Source: an uncultured Bacteroidia bacterium
Lineage (GTDB): Bacteria; Bacteroidota; Bacteroidia; Bacteroidales; Prolixibacteraceae
DNA length: 64,000 nucleotides
Assembly (NCBI GenBank): GCA_903907075.1
Contig: CAIVMQ010000009.1
Span: forward strand, 1 to 64,000
Direction: 5' to 3'
Position 1 is the first letter of the stretch. Every line of letters starts with the position of its first letter. Positions 9,801 to 18,192 of the stretch are shown here, piece after piece. A program made the position numbers and the translations under genes. The notes beneath the pieces are model-generated. The model was not told where the DNA came from, ran no database searches, and saw only the letters and a program-made list of their open reading frames with translations.

Positions 9801-10230
9801 GCCACTGTTGTGCAGTTAACAATCCCATCTCCCACGTGGAGATTGCACTCCAGGTAGATTGTTTTTTCTCCTCATCCCAGATCTGAACTTTCCAGCTTAC
9901 CTTCATCCCCGGCGTGAGTGGTTTACCACCATAGACAACCTGGTTCGACTGATCAGATTCGGTTTTCCCCGAATCCCAGAGATCGGGATTATTACCTTCC
10001 AAGAGTTGATTACTTGTTGCCACTAAAACTCGGTAAGCAGTCTGCCGGGCTCCCCGAACCTCTTTTTTCATTTGCCATGAAAGACGCGGAGCAATTACAT
10101 CCATTCCTACCGGATTTTCGAGATATTCTGTACGCAGATTAATTACCTCAGGTGGAGCTGTGGTTTTTGAAGATTCGCAACTGACCAGAACAAGGATCAG
10201 CAGAATCAAGTTAATGAAACGCATTTTCAT
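6820..10230 (-). CDS. GH78 alpha-L-rhamnosidase lipoprotein with CHB_HEX-like and PA14 domains
   Basis: An 1136-residue protein. A lipoprotein signal with Cys18 (LVLVSCESS) suggests outer-membrane anchoring. GH78 beta domains occupy roughly 27-450 and the (alpha/alpha)6 barrel about 460-800. The family motif DCPHRERRGYTGDGQ lies near residue 500 and includes the conserved acidic residues. After the C-terminal beta domain (GGISPDPASPGFKHVIIKP) come two extra modules: a chitobiase C-terminal/FN3-like domain at about 905-980 (IHYTVDGTNP) and a PA14 domain at about 985-1136 (GSYEFFIQSNDGSKLFINN). PA14 modules bind carbohydrate. The reaction is hydrolysis of terminal alpha-L-rhamnose. It sits 33 bases after the broken propeller gene. 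Confidence 0.93.
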   Translation of the reverse strand: MKMRFINLILLILVLVSCESSKTTAPPEVINLRTEYLENPVGMDVIAPRLSWQMKKEVRGARQTAYRVLVATSNQLLEGNNPDLWDSGKTESDQSNQVVYGGKPLTPGMKVSWKVQIWDEEKKQSTWSAISTWEMGLLTAQQWQAKWIGAPESLTLGDLKNASPEFRREFTVSKKIKQASAYVTGLGYYELYLNGKKIGDHVLSPNQTNYDRQKVEKWSEQRIGNMTSTVLYETFDITSALKDGGNAVGIIVGNGWYIQADRPNDTMLWYDTPRLIAQFKIEYEDGTSDVIISDEKWQTSLSPILYNGLHTGEIYDARLEQKGWSESGFNASKWLNAVAVRTPTGTLKGQISPPDRVTQTIQPLSVIEPDKGVYRFDMGRLFSGWARIKLSGPKGTKIKLRFIEEFGPTYNQTDTYILKGEGLEIWEPRFTWHAFRYVDVFGSPTKLTIENIEGRVVNTDIKKTGTFESSNKLLNQILDNYQWTQLGNVHGGVPSDCPHRERRGYTGDGQISARAAIYNFDMSQFYTKWLNDISDGQNHKTGYVPNTTPYQDGGGGTAWGSAYVIIPWYMYQYYGDTRILENHYAGMKHWIDYLKNSLNKDGILASQGLGEWVPPEIVDIPADFVNSCYYFYNCQLMIKISAALSKNEDKDYFTQLAIQAQKAINTIYYHADKSSYSIGRQGANIYPIGFGIAEDKNVQSVFNSLVKNVVTDNKAHFDTGILGTPLLLEVLTAMDRADLAYTLMNQRDFPGFGWMIEKGATTIWETFQGDVSHSHPMFGSICAWYYQSLGGISPDPASPGFKHVIIKPTPVSSLTYAKTSYQSLFGTISTSWKFEQGDYQLDVSIPANSSATVYVLALDVSHVTESGKSTVNNSQVKYLRSDGKYAVFEVASGDYKFVSKGSKNMLKNTILSNPIIHPGDTLVQVHDSIKVSITSDVAEAQIHYTVDGTNPESTSTVFTKPFYVSKPTYIRAKAMLDGYEPSFIKTNYIDFINPKLNGLSYKYYEGEWMMLPDYSKLTSTKSGIVYKFSLDDIISTRDEFAMSFDGKIQIHKAGSYEFFIQSNDGSKLFINNQLVVDHDGPHGADIEATGKITLSPGIYPIKLNYFQAGGGMYLRVQYTGPGIEKQDVPAIVLFQK

Positions 10231-10263
10231 AAGTTTAGTATAAATTATCGTTTAGTTTGGTTT

Positions 10264-12142
10264 TTATGGTTTCTGAATAATCTCAAGATAACGGGCCATC
10301 CAATAGGGGCAGAGCCAAAATACCGGTTCTCTAACTTTTGTCAGATCACCTTGTATGGCGGACCAAGGATTTCGGTCCCATCTCACCGTTGGGCGCTCAC
10401 TCGCGGGGGGAAGCTCTGTTATCTGAACCTCCTCGAGAACAGGACTTCTCACCACATGAACATCTTCGCGCAAGGTGTGATCAACGGGCCAGTCCAACAG
10501 ATCAAGAGGAGTATCTCGAAGAAAATCAATCGTTTGTGGAATATTTATTTTCTTTCCTGTCGCGAAGGCGTAATTCAGGTTATTCATGAGGTTTTCCCCT
10601 GCCGGCTGAATGGACATCCACTCCTCGATTAACTGGTTATAAAATAATTTTAGCTTTGGATCTTTCTCGTACCGCAATAGAATTGGGAATAGATAACCCT
10701 CTAGCGTGCGGTCAAAATAGATCTGCCATGCCGGGTTTTTCTTGTTCAGCCGGGAGACATTATCCAGATACCCCTCATCTTTAATCAACCGTCGATACTC
10801 CTTCTCATATTTCTGATCGCCTGTTAAATGGAACGCAAACTTAAGGTAGGCAAGCAGTTCAAACGAGTTAATACTTCGTTCGGAGGACCAATCAGGATCG
10901 CAGTTAAGCTGATCTGGAGACCAAACGGCCCAATGGGTATGTGTTCCGTCAACATCAATCAAATTATAATTTGTTTTTATCAACTGGTCCATAATTTTTT
11001 TCACATGGTTGCGGATAAGGATCTTCTCCTCTGCACCTGCAGCATATTCATAATAATAGAAATAACCCATCATATGGCCATCCATCTCATCAGGACTGGT
11101 ATCGTTCTTCCAAAGCCATTTTCCATCTGCTGTTTTATGCCATCTTATTTCGACAGGTTTAAACCGTGGATCAGCTACCAGCTCCTCAGCCAGTTCCTTC
11201 TTTGTATAGGTTTTATTCATATCGTTTACCTGAGTCCAATTAGCAGGAACGATGGATCGTGCAAAGAATCCCTCCGTCCCGGTAATGGTTTGAAGCGACT
11301 TTAAAAAATCAAATGCTTTGCGCGCTTTCACTTTAGCATCCGGATCTTTTGTAGCGGCGTACCGAAAACTCTCCATCACGAGATAACCACTGGTATACTC
11401 CCCATCGTTATCGTCATCTGAATTATGCCAGGAGGCAGTATCTCCGGGAATATCCAATCTTAACGAACCACAAATCCATGGTTCACGCATATTTTTTGTC
11501 ATAAGCTGATGGTAAAAATTATCAGCCTTGTTTGCCAAGGTCATCTGGCGCGCGTGTATTTTACTTACCCCTTTGGCAGTAGCAATCCAGGCATCTCCAT
11601 CCCGATCAAAAGTGATATCGTTAACTTTATTATCTGTTAACCATCGCTTTGTAAATCGAAGTGAGTGGGACCCATCCTTTAAATACCGGACCACACCCAT
11701 ATTGGTACCAACCCACATTGTTCCATCAGGCGATTGTCGAATACAGTTAATATGGACCGATGGGATACCCTCAGAAGGGGTAAGATTTTTCATAAGCCTA
11801 TCTTCCTTAAGAATAGAGACACCCCCCATCACACCGGCCCAGATATTACCCTGTGGATCAACAGATACTGCTCTGGCATAGCAACTGATTAGTTCCGAAA
11901 CATCCTGAAATAATCTGCTTTTACCATCAGTAAACCTGTAAAGGCCATCTTGGGTGGCAACCCACAGATTTCCTGATGTATCTGTAATTGCATCCCTTAC
12001 AGTACGGGCAACCTTAAGATTTTGCTTCACCCATTTACCCGACAAATAACGCCAGATTCCATTGGGACCTAATGCATAATTGCCACTCCCATCTTTACAG
12101 ATCTTAGAAATAGGGGCCTCGACCCCTTCTTCTTTGGTTAAT
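10264..12142 (-). pseudogene. Propeller plus all-alpha domain protein, 3' part of a frameshifted gene
   Basis: The coding frame runs from the frameshift near 12150 to a stop at 10264; the only in-frame start near the break is a TTG at 12045, inside a propeller blade, so the piece has no natural beginning. It contains further two-component-regulator-type propeller blades (NLWVATQDGLYRF, TMWVGTNMGVVRYL, DAWIATAKGVSKI). From about the middle it continues as a helical domain of roughly 400 residues that resembles (alpha/alpha) barrel enzymes (WHNSDDDNDGEYTSGY, DEMDGHMMGYFYYYEYAAG). No histidine kinase or response regulator domain follows, so it is not a hybrid two-component sensor. Joined to 12143-12538 it would form one exported protein of about 757 residues. 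The function of the helical domain was not recognised. Confidence 0.75.
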
Positions 12143-12538
12143 TTAGCATCTCAACCGGTAAATACCATCCCAGGTACCCAGTAAAACATCTCCGTCATCG
12201 TTAGCGATCACGCTATAAGCGGGACCCCGATCTTCGCCTGTAATAATTGGCTCCCAATTGCGTGTTCCCGGCTGTTTACGAAAAACTCCCGATGCGGTAG
12301 CTATCCAGATATTACCCAATTTATCACTTGTGATACCCCTTACCTGATTATCCAAATGGTTAGTGCCTATCTGATAACCATCATGAAACTCCTGAGCAAA
12401 AGGGAGATCCTGATACGCGAGGGTATCGCTTTGAGATTCTTGTTTTTGCAATGGCTGCGCAGTTGCCGGCATTAATAACAGCGAGCCCACAAGTAGGGTA
12501 ATAATTTGTTTGAGAAACTCTCTTTTAGAATTCAACAT
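12143..12538 (-). pseudogene. Propeller plus all-alpha domain protein, 5' part of a frameshifted gene
   Basis: This 131-codon frame starts with a signal (MLNSKREFLKQIITLLVGSLLLMPATAQ; KREFLK is a weak twin-arginine-like motif) and two propeller blades (NIWIATASGVF, LLGTWDGIYRL). It ends prematurely at TAA 12145-12143, two codons after GIYRL. Removing one base in the stretch CGGTTGAGATGCTAAA (minus strand, about 12148-12153) restores a continuous frame reading GIYRLDAKLTKEEGV and on into the downstream piece. A one-base insertion, real or a sequencing error, is therefore the simplest explanation. Confidence 0.75.
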
Positions 12539-12548
12539 GAATATTTAC

Positions 12549-13136
12549 TTATTTTAAAAACTTATTACTTAATCTTTGATTTACTATAAAATTTCCGTCA
12601 TGACGAATACGCTCATAATGAACTTGTACAAGTCCTTTCTCAAAATGTGTTGCATTAATGAGTTTTAATGAACGTTCAGTATTCCCATTCTTAAACAAAA
12701 CTATTCCTTCTCCCAGAAGAATTGGAATTATTGATATAACAAACTCATCAATCAAATCCTCCCTAAGCAACTCATTCACGATTTCGGCACCTCCATCACA
12801 ATAGATATTCTTACCAGGTTTGGATCTTAATTCTGCAACCAATCCTTTTAAACTTCCGGTGTAATAGTTAAAAGTTCCATTTTTTAGTTGGGATGTGCGT
12901 GATATGATATACACTTCCTTATCGCGATGAGGATATTCGTGACCCATTGCAATAACTCTGTCATAGGTCTTTCTACCAATTAGTATCGTATCAATTGATT
13001 TGATAAAATCTAAATATCCATAATCCTCTCCTTGCTTCTCAACTAAAGATAAAAAATCAATATCATCATTTTGTTTTGCGATGTAGCCATCAAGACTCAT
13101 TGCAATGTAAAGAACTACCTTTCGGGTTTCTGCCAT
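12549..13136 (-). CDS. RibD C-terminal/dihydrofolate-reductase-like protein
   Basis: A 195-residue cytoplasmic protein of the DHFR-like RibD C-terminal family (YyaP/YwjB type). The N-terminal strand KVVLYIAMSLDGYIA and the later KNIYCDGGAEIVNELLREDLIDEF are the nucleotide- and substrate-cleft motifs of this family. Members bind NADPH; most have no proven substrate, and true DHFR or riboflavin reductase activity should not be assumed. The gene lies 10 bases before the broken propeller gene and 8 bases after the DUF1349 gene. It looks like a passenger within the hydrolase cluster. Confidence 0.85.
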   Translation of the reverse strand: MAETRKVVLYIAMSLDGYIAKQNDDIDFLSLVEKQGEDYGYLDFIKSIDTILIGRKTYDRVIAMGHEYPHRDKEVYIISRTSQLKNGTFNYYTGSLKGLVAELRSKPGKNIYCDGGAEIVNELLREDLIDEFVISIIPILLGEGIVLFKNGNTERSLKLINATHFEKGLVQVHYERIRHDGNFIVNQRLSNKFLK

Positions 13137-13144
13137 ATTATATT

Positions 13145-13735
13145 TTACTGATGTTCATGCCAGATGCAACTCCCGAGTTGAAAATTTGAGAAATCTGCTT
13201 TAAAAGAGAAACTCAAGGGGCTACATGCATAAATACCAATTCGGGAGACAACGATCGGATTATGCATGTGAAAAATTCTCATCTGCTGATATGCCACTCC
13301 ATCCGATGAATATTCGATACAGAAATCTTTACTTCGACGACTAATTCGGTACCACATCGAGTGAATATCGGTTGAAATATCTGTCGATCCCCAATCGGAG
13401 AATCCAAGATTTGTCACCACTGATCCTAGTCGGGCAAATTGCTTATTCTCATATTCTACAGATGCCTTTACCCAATTATCACTATCCTGATAAAGGATAA
13501 TACCACATTGATCGTATTGACCACACGGTTCAAAATCGGTTTTTACCACAAAGGTAAAATCACCTTCAACCTCCTTAACAAAAGCATGGCCGTTGTCATT
13601 CTGAAACCCATAATAGGTGCGCTGCCAGAAATCGGTCACCGGATCGGTAATAATAGTCAGGCGATCTGTTCCCAGAGAAAAATTCTCTGGTGGGTTGATC
13701 AACTTAAAATCAGAAAGATTTAATTTATTCTCCAT
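13145..13735 (-). CDS. DUF1349 concanavalin-A-like protein
   Basis: A 196-residue protein without a signal peptide. Motifs match DUF1349: DFWQRTYYGFQNDNGHAF, GDFTFVVKTDFEP, QCGIILYQDSDNWVKASVEY and the C-terminal IGIYACSPL. The family has a concanavalin-A-like beta-sandwich, is small and cytoplasmic in many bacteria, and has no agreed enzymatic role; related folds bind sugars. It is likely cotranscribed with the DHFR-like gene (8-base gap). The 288 bases upstream of it hold a mannosidase relic rather than a gene. Confidence 0.85.
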   Translation of the reverse strand: MENKLNLSDFKLINPPENFSLGTDRLTIITDPVTDFWQRTYYGFQNDNGHAFVKEVEGDFTFVVKTDFEPCGQYDQCGIILYQDSDNWVKASVEYENKQFARLGSVVTNLGFSDWGSTDISTDIHSMWYRISRRSKDFCIEYSSDGVAYQQMRIFHMHNPIVVSRIGIYACSPLSFSFKADFSNFQLGSCIWHEHQ

Positions 13736-13775
13736 CCTTTAATCGGTTTTTTCATCTAAAAATTTGCATCGATCT

Positions 13776-13955
13776 TCAATTTTGCCCCATCTCAAATTCA
13801 AGAACACCTCCCATTTGGAGCTCATCATATGTGATATAATTCCGATCCATCCTTTTCCCATTCAATTTAGCCGATTTAAAATAACAATTTTCTTTTGAAA
13901 CATTACGCGCCGCCGCAGTTCCTGAGTTTCCATTGCCAAGCTTAATTTTGACATT
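13776..13955 (-). pseudogene. C-terminal relic of a GH92 alpha-mannosidase
   Basis: Between DUF1349 and the second GH78 gene the minus strand encodes 59 codons and a stop, with no start and with in-frame stops about 40 bases further upstream. The translation includes NVSKENCYFKSAKLNGKRMD and then MGGVLEFEMGQN. These are the final strands of GH92 enzymes; the intact GH92 gene at 43832-46087 has AKENKYIQSAKLNGETLN and ATIELEMGPYPNKKWG at the same place. About 90 percent of the gene is gone. No insertion sequence is visible. Confidence 0.8.
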
Positions 13956-14023
13956 TTTAATTAAGCAAACCCCTAAAAGACAAAATTATCAAAATCTAAT
14001 ACTAAATTATTCTCTCTCCTCAG

Positions 14024-16909
14024 TTATCTCTTTTGGGCAGTAAACAGATAATTCCCTGAATGCACTTTTACGATAAAGGCTCCCTCCTTAAAGCCCAAAT
14101 TCTCAATCTCGTTAAGCTGTCTAATCGCAATACCGCTTTCAAAAAGTTCGTCATTTGGTGATCCCGGGATAAAAACGGTAGCGGTAGTATTGAAGGGGAC
14201 ATCAACAAACAAAGTAAATAGTCCCTTCACCTTCTTCCATTCTGTTGAAATCGATCCTCTCATTGTTTCGATATGGGCTTTAGAAGATCCCAGGGAATCT
14301 AGCAGCAATGGCTTAACCAGAAAAGTGGCGAATGCCTGGCTCTTCTTATCCAACTGAATACCTGCGATATATTTATAAAACCAAGCATCAATACTGCCCA
14401 TCATCACATGATTCTTTGACTGTTTTAAAGTCCAGAATTCGCACATCGTGGTATAGAAATTCATCATTGCATTCCAGCTGGGAGCACTTTTTTGCGTAAT
14501 AATTCCCCAGGCTACATCAGCGCGCCCCATCATCGCAAGTGCTTCAGGCATATATTTAGTCCCTAAAACACCTGTCGTAAGATGCGTGTTATTTTTCTCA
14601 ACAATATCAGTAATTAAATTCTTCAGCACCCGATCTTTGAGGCTATCGGGGGCAAGGCCCAGAAAAAGGGGAAAAGCATTAGCCATCTGACTACCATCAT
14701 TATAATTGGCCGTATAGGAATTCAAATAAGATTTATTGTATTTATCCTTTATTTCAGACGATAGTTTTTTAAAATATTGCTCGTCCTTTCTATTACCCAA
14801 GACCCTGGCTGCATCTGACATAATTGTTGCATTGAGGAAATAGAACGCTGTTGGAACTGAGGACGGCTCACCCTCTTTCCACCCTTTTACCATACTCCCC
14901 CAGTCGCCAATCCATCCTTTGGGAAGGATTAAATCTGTTGACAGATGATCAAGAAAATCCATATACTTCTTCATCGTTGAATAATGCCGGGCCAATAACC
15001 GCTGATCACCATAGTGGTTATAAAACTGCCACACCATTAAAAGATAGGTACTGCTCCACTCTACGCCCTGATCAGGAATATAAGGGCGCGGTGAGATAAT
15101 GGGGATATCTCCAGTGTTCTGGTCCTGATTTGCCTTAATTCCTTCAAACCAGTTTTGGTAAAAAAGCGCCATATCGAAGTTATACATTGCCTCTTCGGCA
15201 GTAACCTGCGCATCCCCAAACCATCCGAGCCGTTCATCGCGCTGAGGACAATCCATGGGATACCCGATCATATTGCTCTTTTGCGACCACACCGTTGCCT
15301 TGTGAATTTTATTCACCAATATATTATCAGATTCAAAATTACCTTCTTGTGAATTATCAGAATAGACCGCACGTCCCTCTATTCCGATGATATTAAGGGG
15401 ACCATTTTGAGCAGAAACCTCCACATATTTAAATCCAAAATAGGTAAAGGCAGGCTCGTAGGTTTCAATCCCACCGCCGTGCATGTGGTATTGGGCAGTC
15501 GCATTGGCAAATTCATTACTGGTAATATCGATGTTACCATCTTTTGTGAGATCTTCCGCAAAACGGATCTTAAGGATAGTGTTCTTATTACCTGAGGCTT
15601 TTAGTTGAACCCATCCCGCAAAATTCTGACCCATATCATAGACTCGCACATTTTCTTTTGTCCCTTTAATTTCAGTGGGTTTAAACGTTTCATGAACTTT
15701 AATTGGGGGCATCCGATGAGCCACCAGCCTGGCTTTTGATTGGTTTAGAATGGTTACTTTTCCCCACAACGAATCGTCATAACCATTCGTATTCCAACCC
15801 CTATGATCCTGATTTGAATCATAAACCTCACCGTCGTATACACAATTATAGGTTACCGGTCCATCTGTCCATCGCCAGCTACTATCCGTAACAATGGTCT
15901 GGGCCGTTCCGTCGGTAAATAGCACCTGAATTTGGGCAATTGCTTTTTTCGATCCAAACCATTGCATGCGGTAATCATTCCACCATTTTTTATAGGGGTT
16001 ATACCAACCGTTTCCTAAATGTATTCCGAAGGTGTTGGATCCTTGTTTTAAGAGTGAGGCCACATCATAGCTATCGTATAAGATGTAGTTATGATAGGGG
16101 GTCTTAGCCGGTGCTAAGACATAGTCGCCTACGCGAGCGCCATTGATATAAAACTCATAAAATCCCATGCCGGTAATAGAGGCTTTTGCCGACTTAATTC
16201 TTCTCGGAAGGCTTGTTTCCTTCCTAATTAACAATGATTTACCTTCGTGAATGATGCTATCTGCAAATTGCAATTGTTCCTTTGTATCTTTATAAAATCC
16301 CTGAGAAGGCAAAGGGTAAACGGAAGAATCTTTTCCAATCCACTCCCCTTTCCACTCACCATCAGATAAAAACGAAGTTTCAAATTTTGCGATTGGACTC
16401 TCATAGGGGAGGAGGGTAGTATCCCAAAAAATAACTTTCCAATAATAGGTGCAATTAGATTTAAGGTTTGAATTTCTGTATTCATGCTGGATAGTTTCTG
16501 ATGATTCGACCTTTTGAGAATCCCAAAGATCACCGTGGTCAGCCATTAAATTAGCTTTTGATGACGAGACTAAAATCCTGTAACTCTTTTGCATCTGGCT
16601 CCTATCTTTAGAAGCGATAATCCATGAAAACCGTGGGTGCGGCTCATCAATATTAATGGGATTTTCACTATATTCAACAAGCATTTTCCGAAACGTAAAT
16701 TTCGGCTCAAGGGGCTTCGAGAAGGCAGAAATAGAGATAAAAAATAACATTCCGAAAAAGGGAAGTCTGAAAATATTTACGCTTGCAGGAAGAGCGAAAA
16801 TAACCCCATTGCTAAATGATGGCAGTAAGCCGTACAGACCAGAAAGAAAAATCTTAATTGCCTCAATATGTTTCTCTTGTATCGCTATCCACCTCTGAAA
16901 TATTGCCAT
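14024..16909 (-). CDS. GH78 alpha-L-rhamnosidase (second copy)
   Basis: Up to 961 residues. The GH78 layout is clear: an N-terminal FN3-like domain (MLVEYSENPINIDEPHPRFSW), the lectin-like domain (GMGFYEFYINGARVGDYVLAP), and the catalytic (alpha/alpha)6 barrel with DCPQRDERLGWFGDAQ at about 550-568. It hydrolyses alpha-L-rhamnosides. It lacks the added C-terminal modules of the first copy and shares only family-level identity with it. The start is uncertain: the first 53 residues before Met54 (16750) are not GH78-like, and a short hydrophobic stretch (MLFFISISAFS) begins at Met54, so export and the exact start need checking. It is followed downstream by the mannosidase relic. Confidence 0.9.
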   Translation of the reverse strand: MAIFQRWIAIQEKHIEAIKIFLSGLYGLLPSFSNGVIFALPASVNIFRLPFFGMLFFISISAFSKPLEPKFTFRKMLVEYSENPINIDEPHPRFSWIIASKDRSQMQKSYRILVSSSKANLMADHGDLWDSQKVESSETIQHEYRNSNLKSNCTYYWKVIFWDTTLLPYESPIAKFETSFLSDGEWKGEWIGKDSSVYPLPSQGFYKDTKEQLQFADSIIHEGKSLLIRKETSLPRRIKSAKASITGMGFYEFYINGARVGDYVLAPAKTPYHNYILYDSYDVASLLKQGSNTFGIHLGNGWYNPYKKWWNDYRMQWFGSKKAIAQIQVLFTDGTAQTIVTDSSWRWTDGPVTYNCVYDGEVYDSNQDHRGWNTNGYDDSLWGKVTILNQSKARLVAHRMPPIKVHETFKPTEIKGTKENVRVYDMGQNFAGWVQLKASGNKNTILKIRFAEDLTKDGNIDITSNEFANATAQYHMHGGGIETYEPAFTYFGFKYVEVSAQNGPLNIIGIEGRAVYSDNSQEGNFESDNILVNKIHKATVWSQKSNMIGYPMDCPQRDERLGWFGDAQVTAEEAMYNFDMALFYQNWFEGIKANQDQNTGDIPIISPRPYIPDQGVEWSSTYLLMVWQFYNHYGDQRLLARHYSTMKKYMDFLDHLSTDLILPKGWIGDWGSMVKGWKEGEPSSVPTAFYFLNATIMSDAARVLGNRKDEQYFKKLSSEIKDKYNKSYLNSYTANYNDGSQMANAFPLFLGLAPDSLKDRVLKNLITDIVEKNNTHLTTGVLGTKYMPEALAMMGRADVAWGIITQKSAPSWNAMMNFYTTMCEFWTLKQSKNHVMMGSIDAWFYKYIAGIQLDKKSQAFATFLVKPLLLDSLGSSKAHIETMRGSISTEWKKVKGLFTLFVDVPFNTTATVFIPGSPNDELFESGIAIRQLNEIENLGFKEGAFIVKVHSGNYLFTAQKR

Positions 16910-17129
16910 CTATTGTATTGTTCGAACTAATCAAAGAAACAACAGAAAAATAGTTAATATGTGTCAATTTTTGCCCGATTCCTATACAATTTTAACCGCG
17001 CCAAGATAGCCCCTAGGTAAACTGGTGAGGGCAAAACTAGGCTAGATCTTTTTGTTGCTTTTTCATATCCGACTTCAGAAGTTCAAATGAAATCGTCTTA
17101 TAGGGGCTCAGAACTGCAGTACTAAAAGA
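16910..17129. other. Intergenic stretch between GH78 and araC-type gene
   Basis: These 220 bases show no convincing coding remnant. AGCCCCTA at 17008-17015 can pair with TAGGGGCT at 17101-17108 across an 85-base loop, which is too distant for a terminator. A TTTCTTTG on the minus strand just upstream of the GH78 start is one mismatch from a -7 box. Confidence 0.4.
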
Positions 17130-17981
17130 TTACTTAAATTCCTTCCTGTATTCTGAGGGAGTTTTCTTCATGATCACCCGGAAATAATGGTTGAAATTTG
17201 CTAGGTTATTATAGCCACATTCGTAGCAAATCTGGGTAATTTGCTTTTCCGATTCTGCAAGCAACTTTGCGGCCATTCCGATTCTAACATTCTTCACATA
17301 ATCCATGAATGTTTGATTGGTTTTCTTTTTAAAATAGCGACAAAATGAGCCGGGTTCCTTATAAACCAATGCAGAAGCCTCTTTTAATTTAATTCCTGTC
17401 TGAATATTATTAAAGACATATTCGTAGATTTTATTAATCTGGTCCTGGTCAGTCTCGAACGTATTATTCATTGCCGAGGGAAGAGCCAAATTTTCGCGAT
17501 CTTCAATTTCGAGTAAGAGTTGAAATACCTTAAGAAGCTCAATATATCTTTCAAGTCCTTTTAGGGCGACCATTTTCTTAAGGGTCTGACCAACTTTCTC
17601 AGTTTTTTTCCCTTTAAACCAAATACCGTTATTGGCATTCTTAAGTAAATTAACCACCTTCTCAAGTTCCGGGATATTAAAAAAGTCGGAACTGATGATA
17701 TTTTCGTTGAAATGGGTCACAATGCACTCTGCTTCAGAGCCCTCTTCGGTCTCCAAATTATCCCAGCAATGAGGAATATGCGGGCCAAGGAGAACCAGGT
17801 CCCCCTTAGTATAACCCGAAATACTATTCCCAACGATCCTTTTTCCCGATCCAGAGGCAATATAATTCAACTCGAAATTCCGATGCGAATGAATCTTGGT
17901 GATATTCGAGGCGAGTTGTAACTTCCTGGTTATAAATGAATAGTTATGAGAAACAAAGATCTTCTCATAGATTATTTCCAT
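17130..17981 (-). CDS. AraC-family transcriptional regulator with cupin sensor domain
   Basis: A 283-residue protein. Residues 1-150 form an AraC-type cupin sensor (ITKIHSHRNFELNYIASGSG; GDLVLLGPHIPHCW). Residues of about 185-283 carry two helix-turn-helix motifs with the family signature (ITQICYECGYNNLANFNHYF, then FRVIMKKTPSEYRKEF). The ATG at 17981 is preferred over an upstream one because a -7 box lies at 18016-18023, leaving a leader of about 28 bases; the longer version would run over the promoter. It faces the divergent aldolase gene and probably senses a locus sugar. Confidence 0.92.
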   Translation of the reverse strand: MEIIYEKIFVSHNYSFITRKLQLASNITKIHSHRNFELNYIASGSGKRIVGNSISGYTKGDLVLLGPHIPHCWDNLETEEGSEAECIVTHFNENIISSDFFNIPELEKVVNLLKNANNGIWFKGKKTEKVGQTLKKMVALKGLERYIELLKVFQLLLEIEDRENLALPSAMNNTFETDQDQINKIYEYVFNNIQTGIKLKEASALVYKEPGSFCRYFKKKTNQTFMDYVKNVRIGMAAKLLAESEKQITQICYECGYNNLANFNHYFRVIMKKTPSEYRKEFK

Positions 17982-18015
17982 CTTTTCCCGATTTAATATT
18001 CTTAACTTAAAAACA

Positions 18016-18023
18016 CAAATATA
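18016..18023 (-). promoter_or_regulatory. Bacteroidota-type -7 box for the araC-type gene
   Basis: TATATTTG on the minus strand matches TAnnTTTG exactly, 34 bases before the chosen ATG. No clear TTTG -33 box was found about 20 bases upstream, which fits a promoter that depends on an activator or is regulated. Confidence 0.5.
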
Positions 18024-18033
18024 AACGTTTATA
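18020..18033. promoter_or_regulatory. Palindrome over the araC-type promoter, LacI-operator-like
   Basis: TATAAACGTTTATA is a perfect 14-bp palindrome with the AAACGTTT core common in LacI-family operators. It overlaps the -7 box and spacer of the araC-type promoter in the divergent araC/aldolase gap. It shares AAACGnTT with the palindrome before the ROK gene. Binding by the LacI protein of this window is inference. Confidence 0.5.
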
Positions 18034-18192
18034 ATCAGATAACAGTTAAAATACAATGCAAATAGAACAAGATTATAGAAGTATTAAAGAAGGCGATCCT
18101 TTTAATTTGTATAAGGATATGAATTTTAAGATATCACCCACTCGTTGTGTGCAAAATTCAGCTTAGACTATAAAATATTATATTATTTAATT

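Noticed and set aside
10264-12538. Hybrid two-component system sensor
   Set aside because: The propeller blades resemble those of such sensors, but no histidine kinase, receiver or AraC domain follows.
17008-17108. Inverted repeat AGCCCCTA / TAGGGGCT upstream of GH78
   Set aside because: Eight bases separated by 85 is expected by chance and does not flank a mobile element.
17982-18056. AraC-type protein starting at 18056
   Set aside because: The 25 extra residues would be encoded across the promoter box and palindrome and do not resemble the cupin domain.
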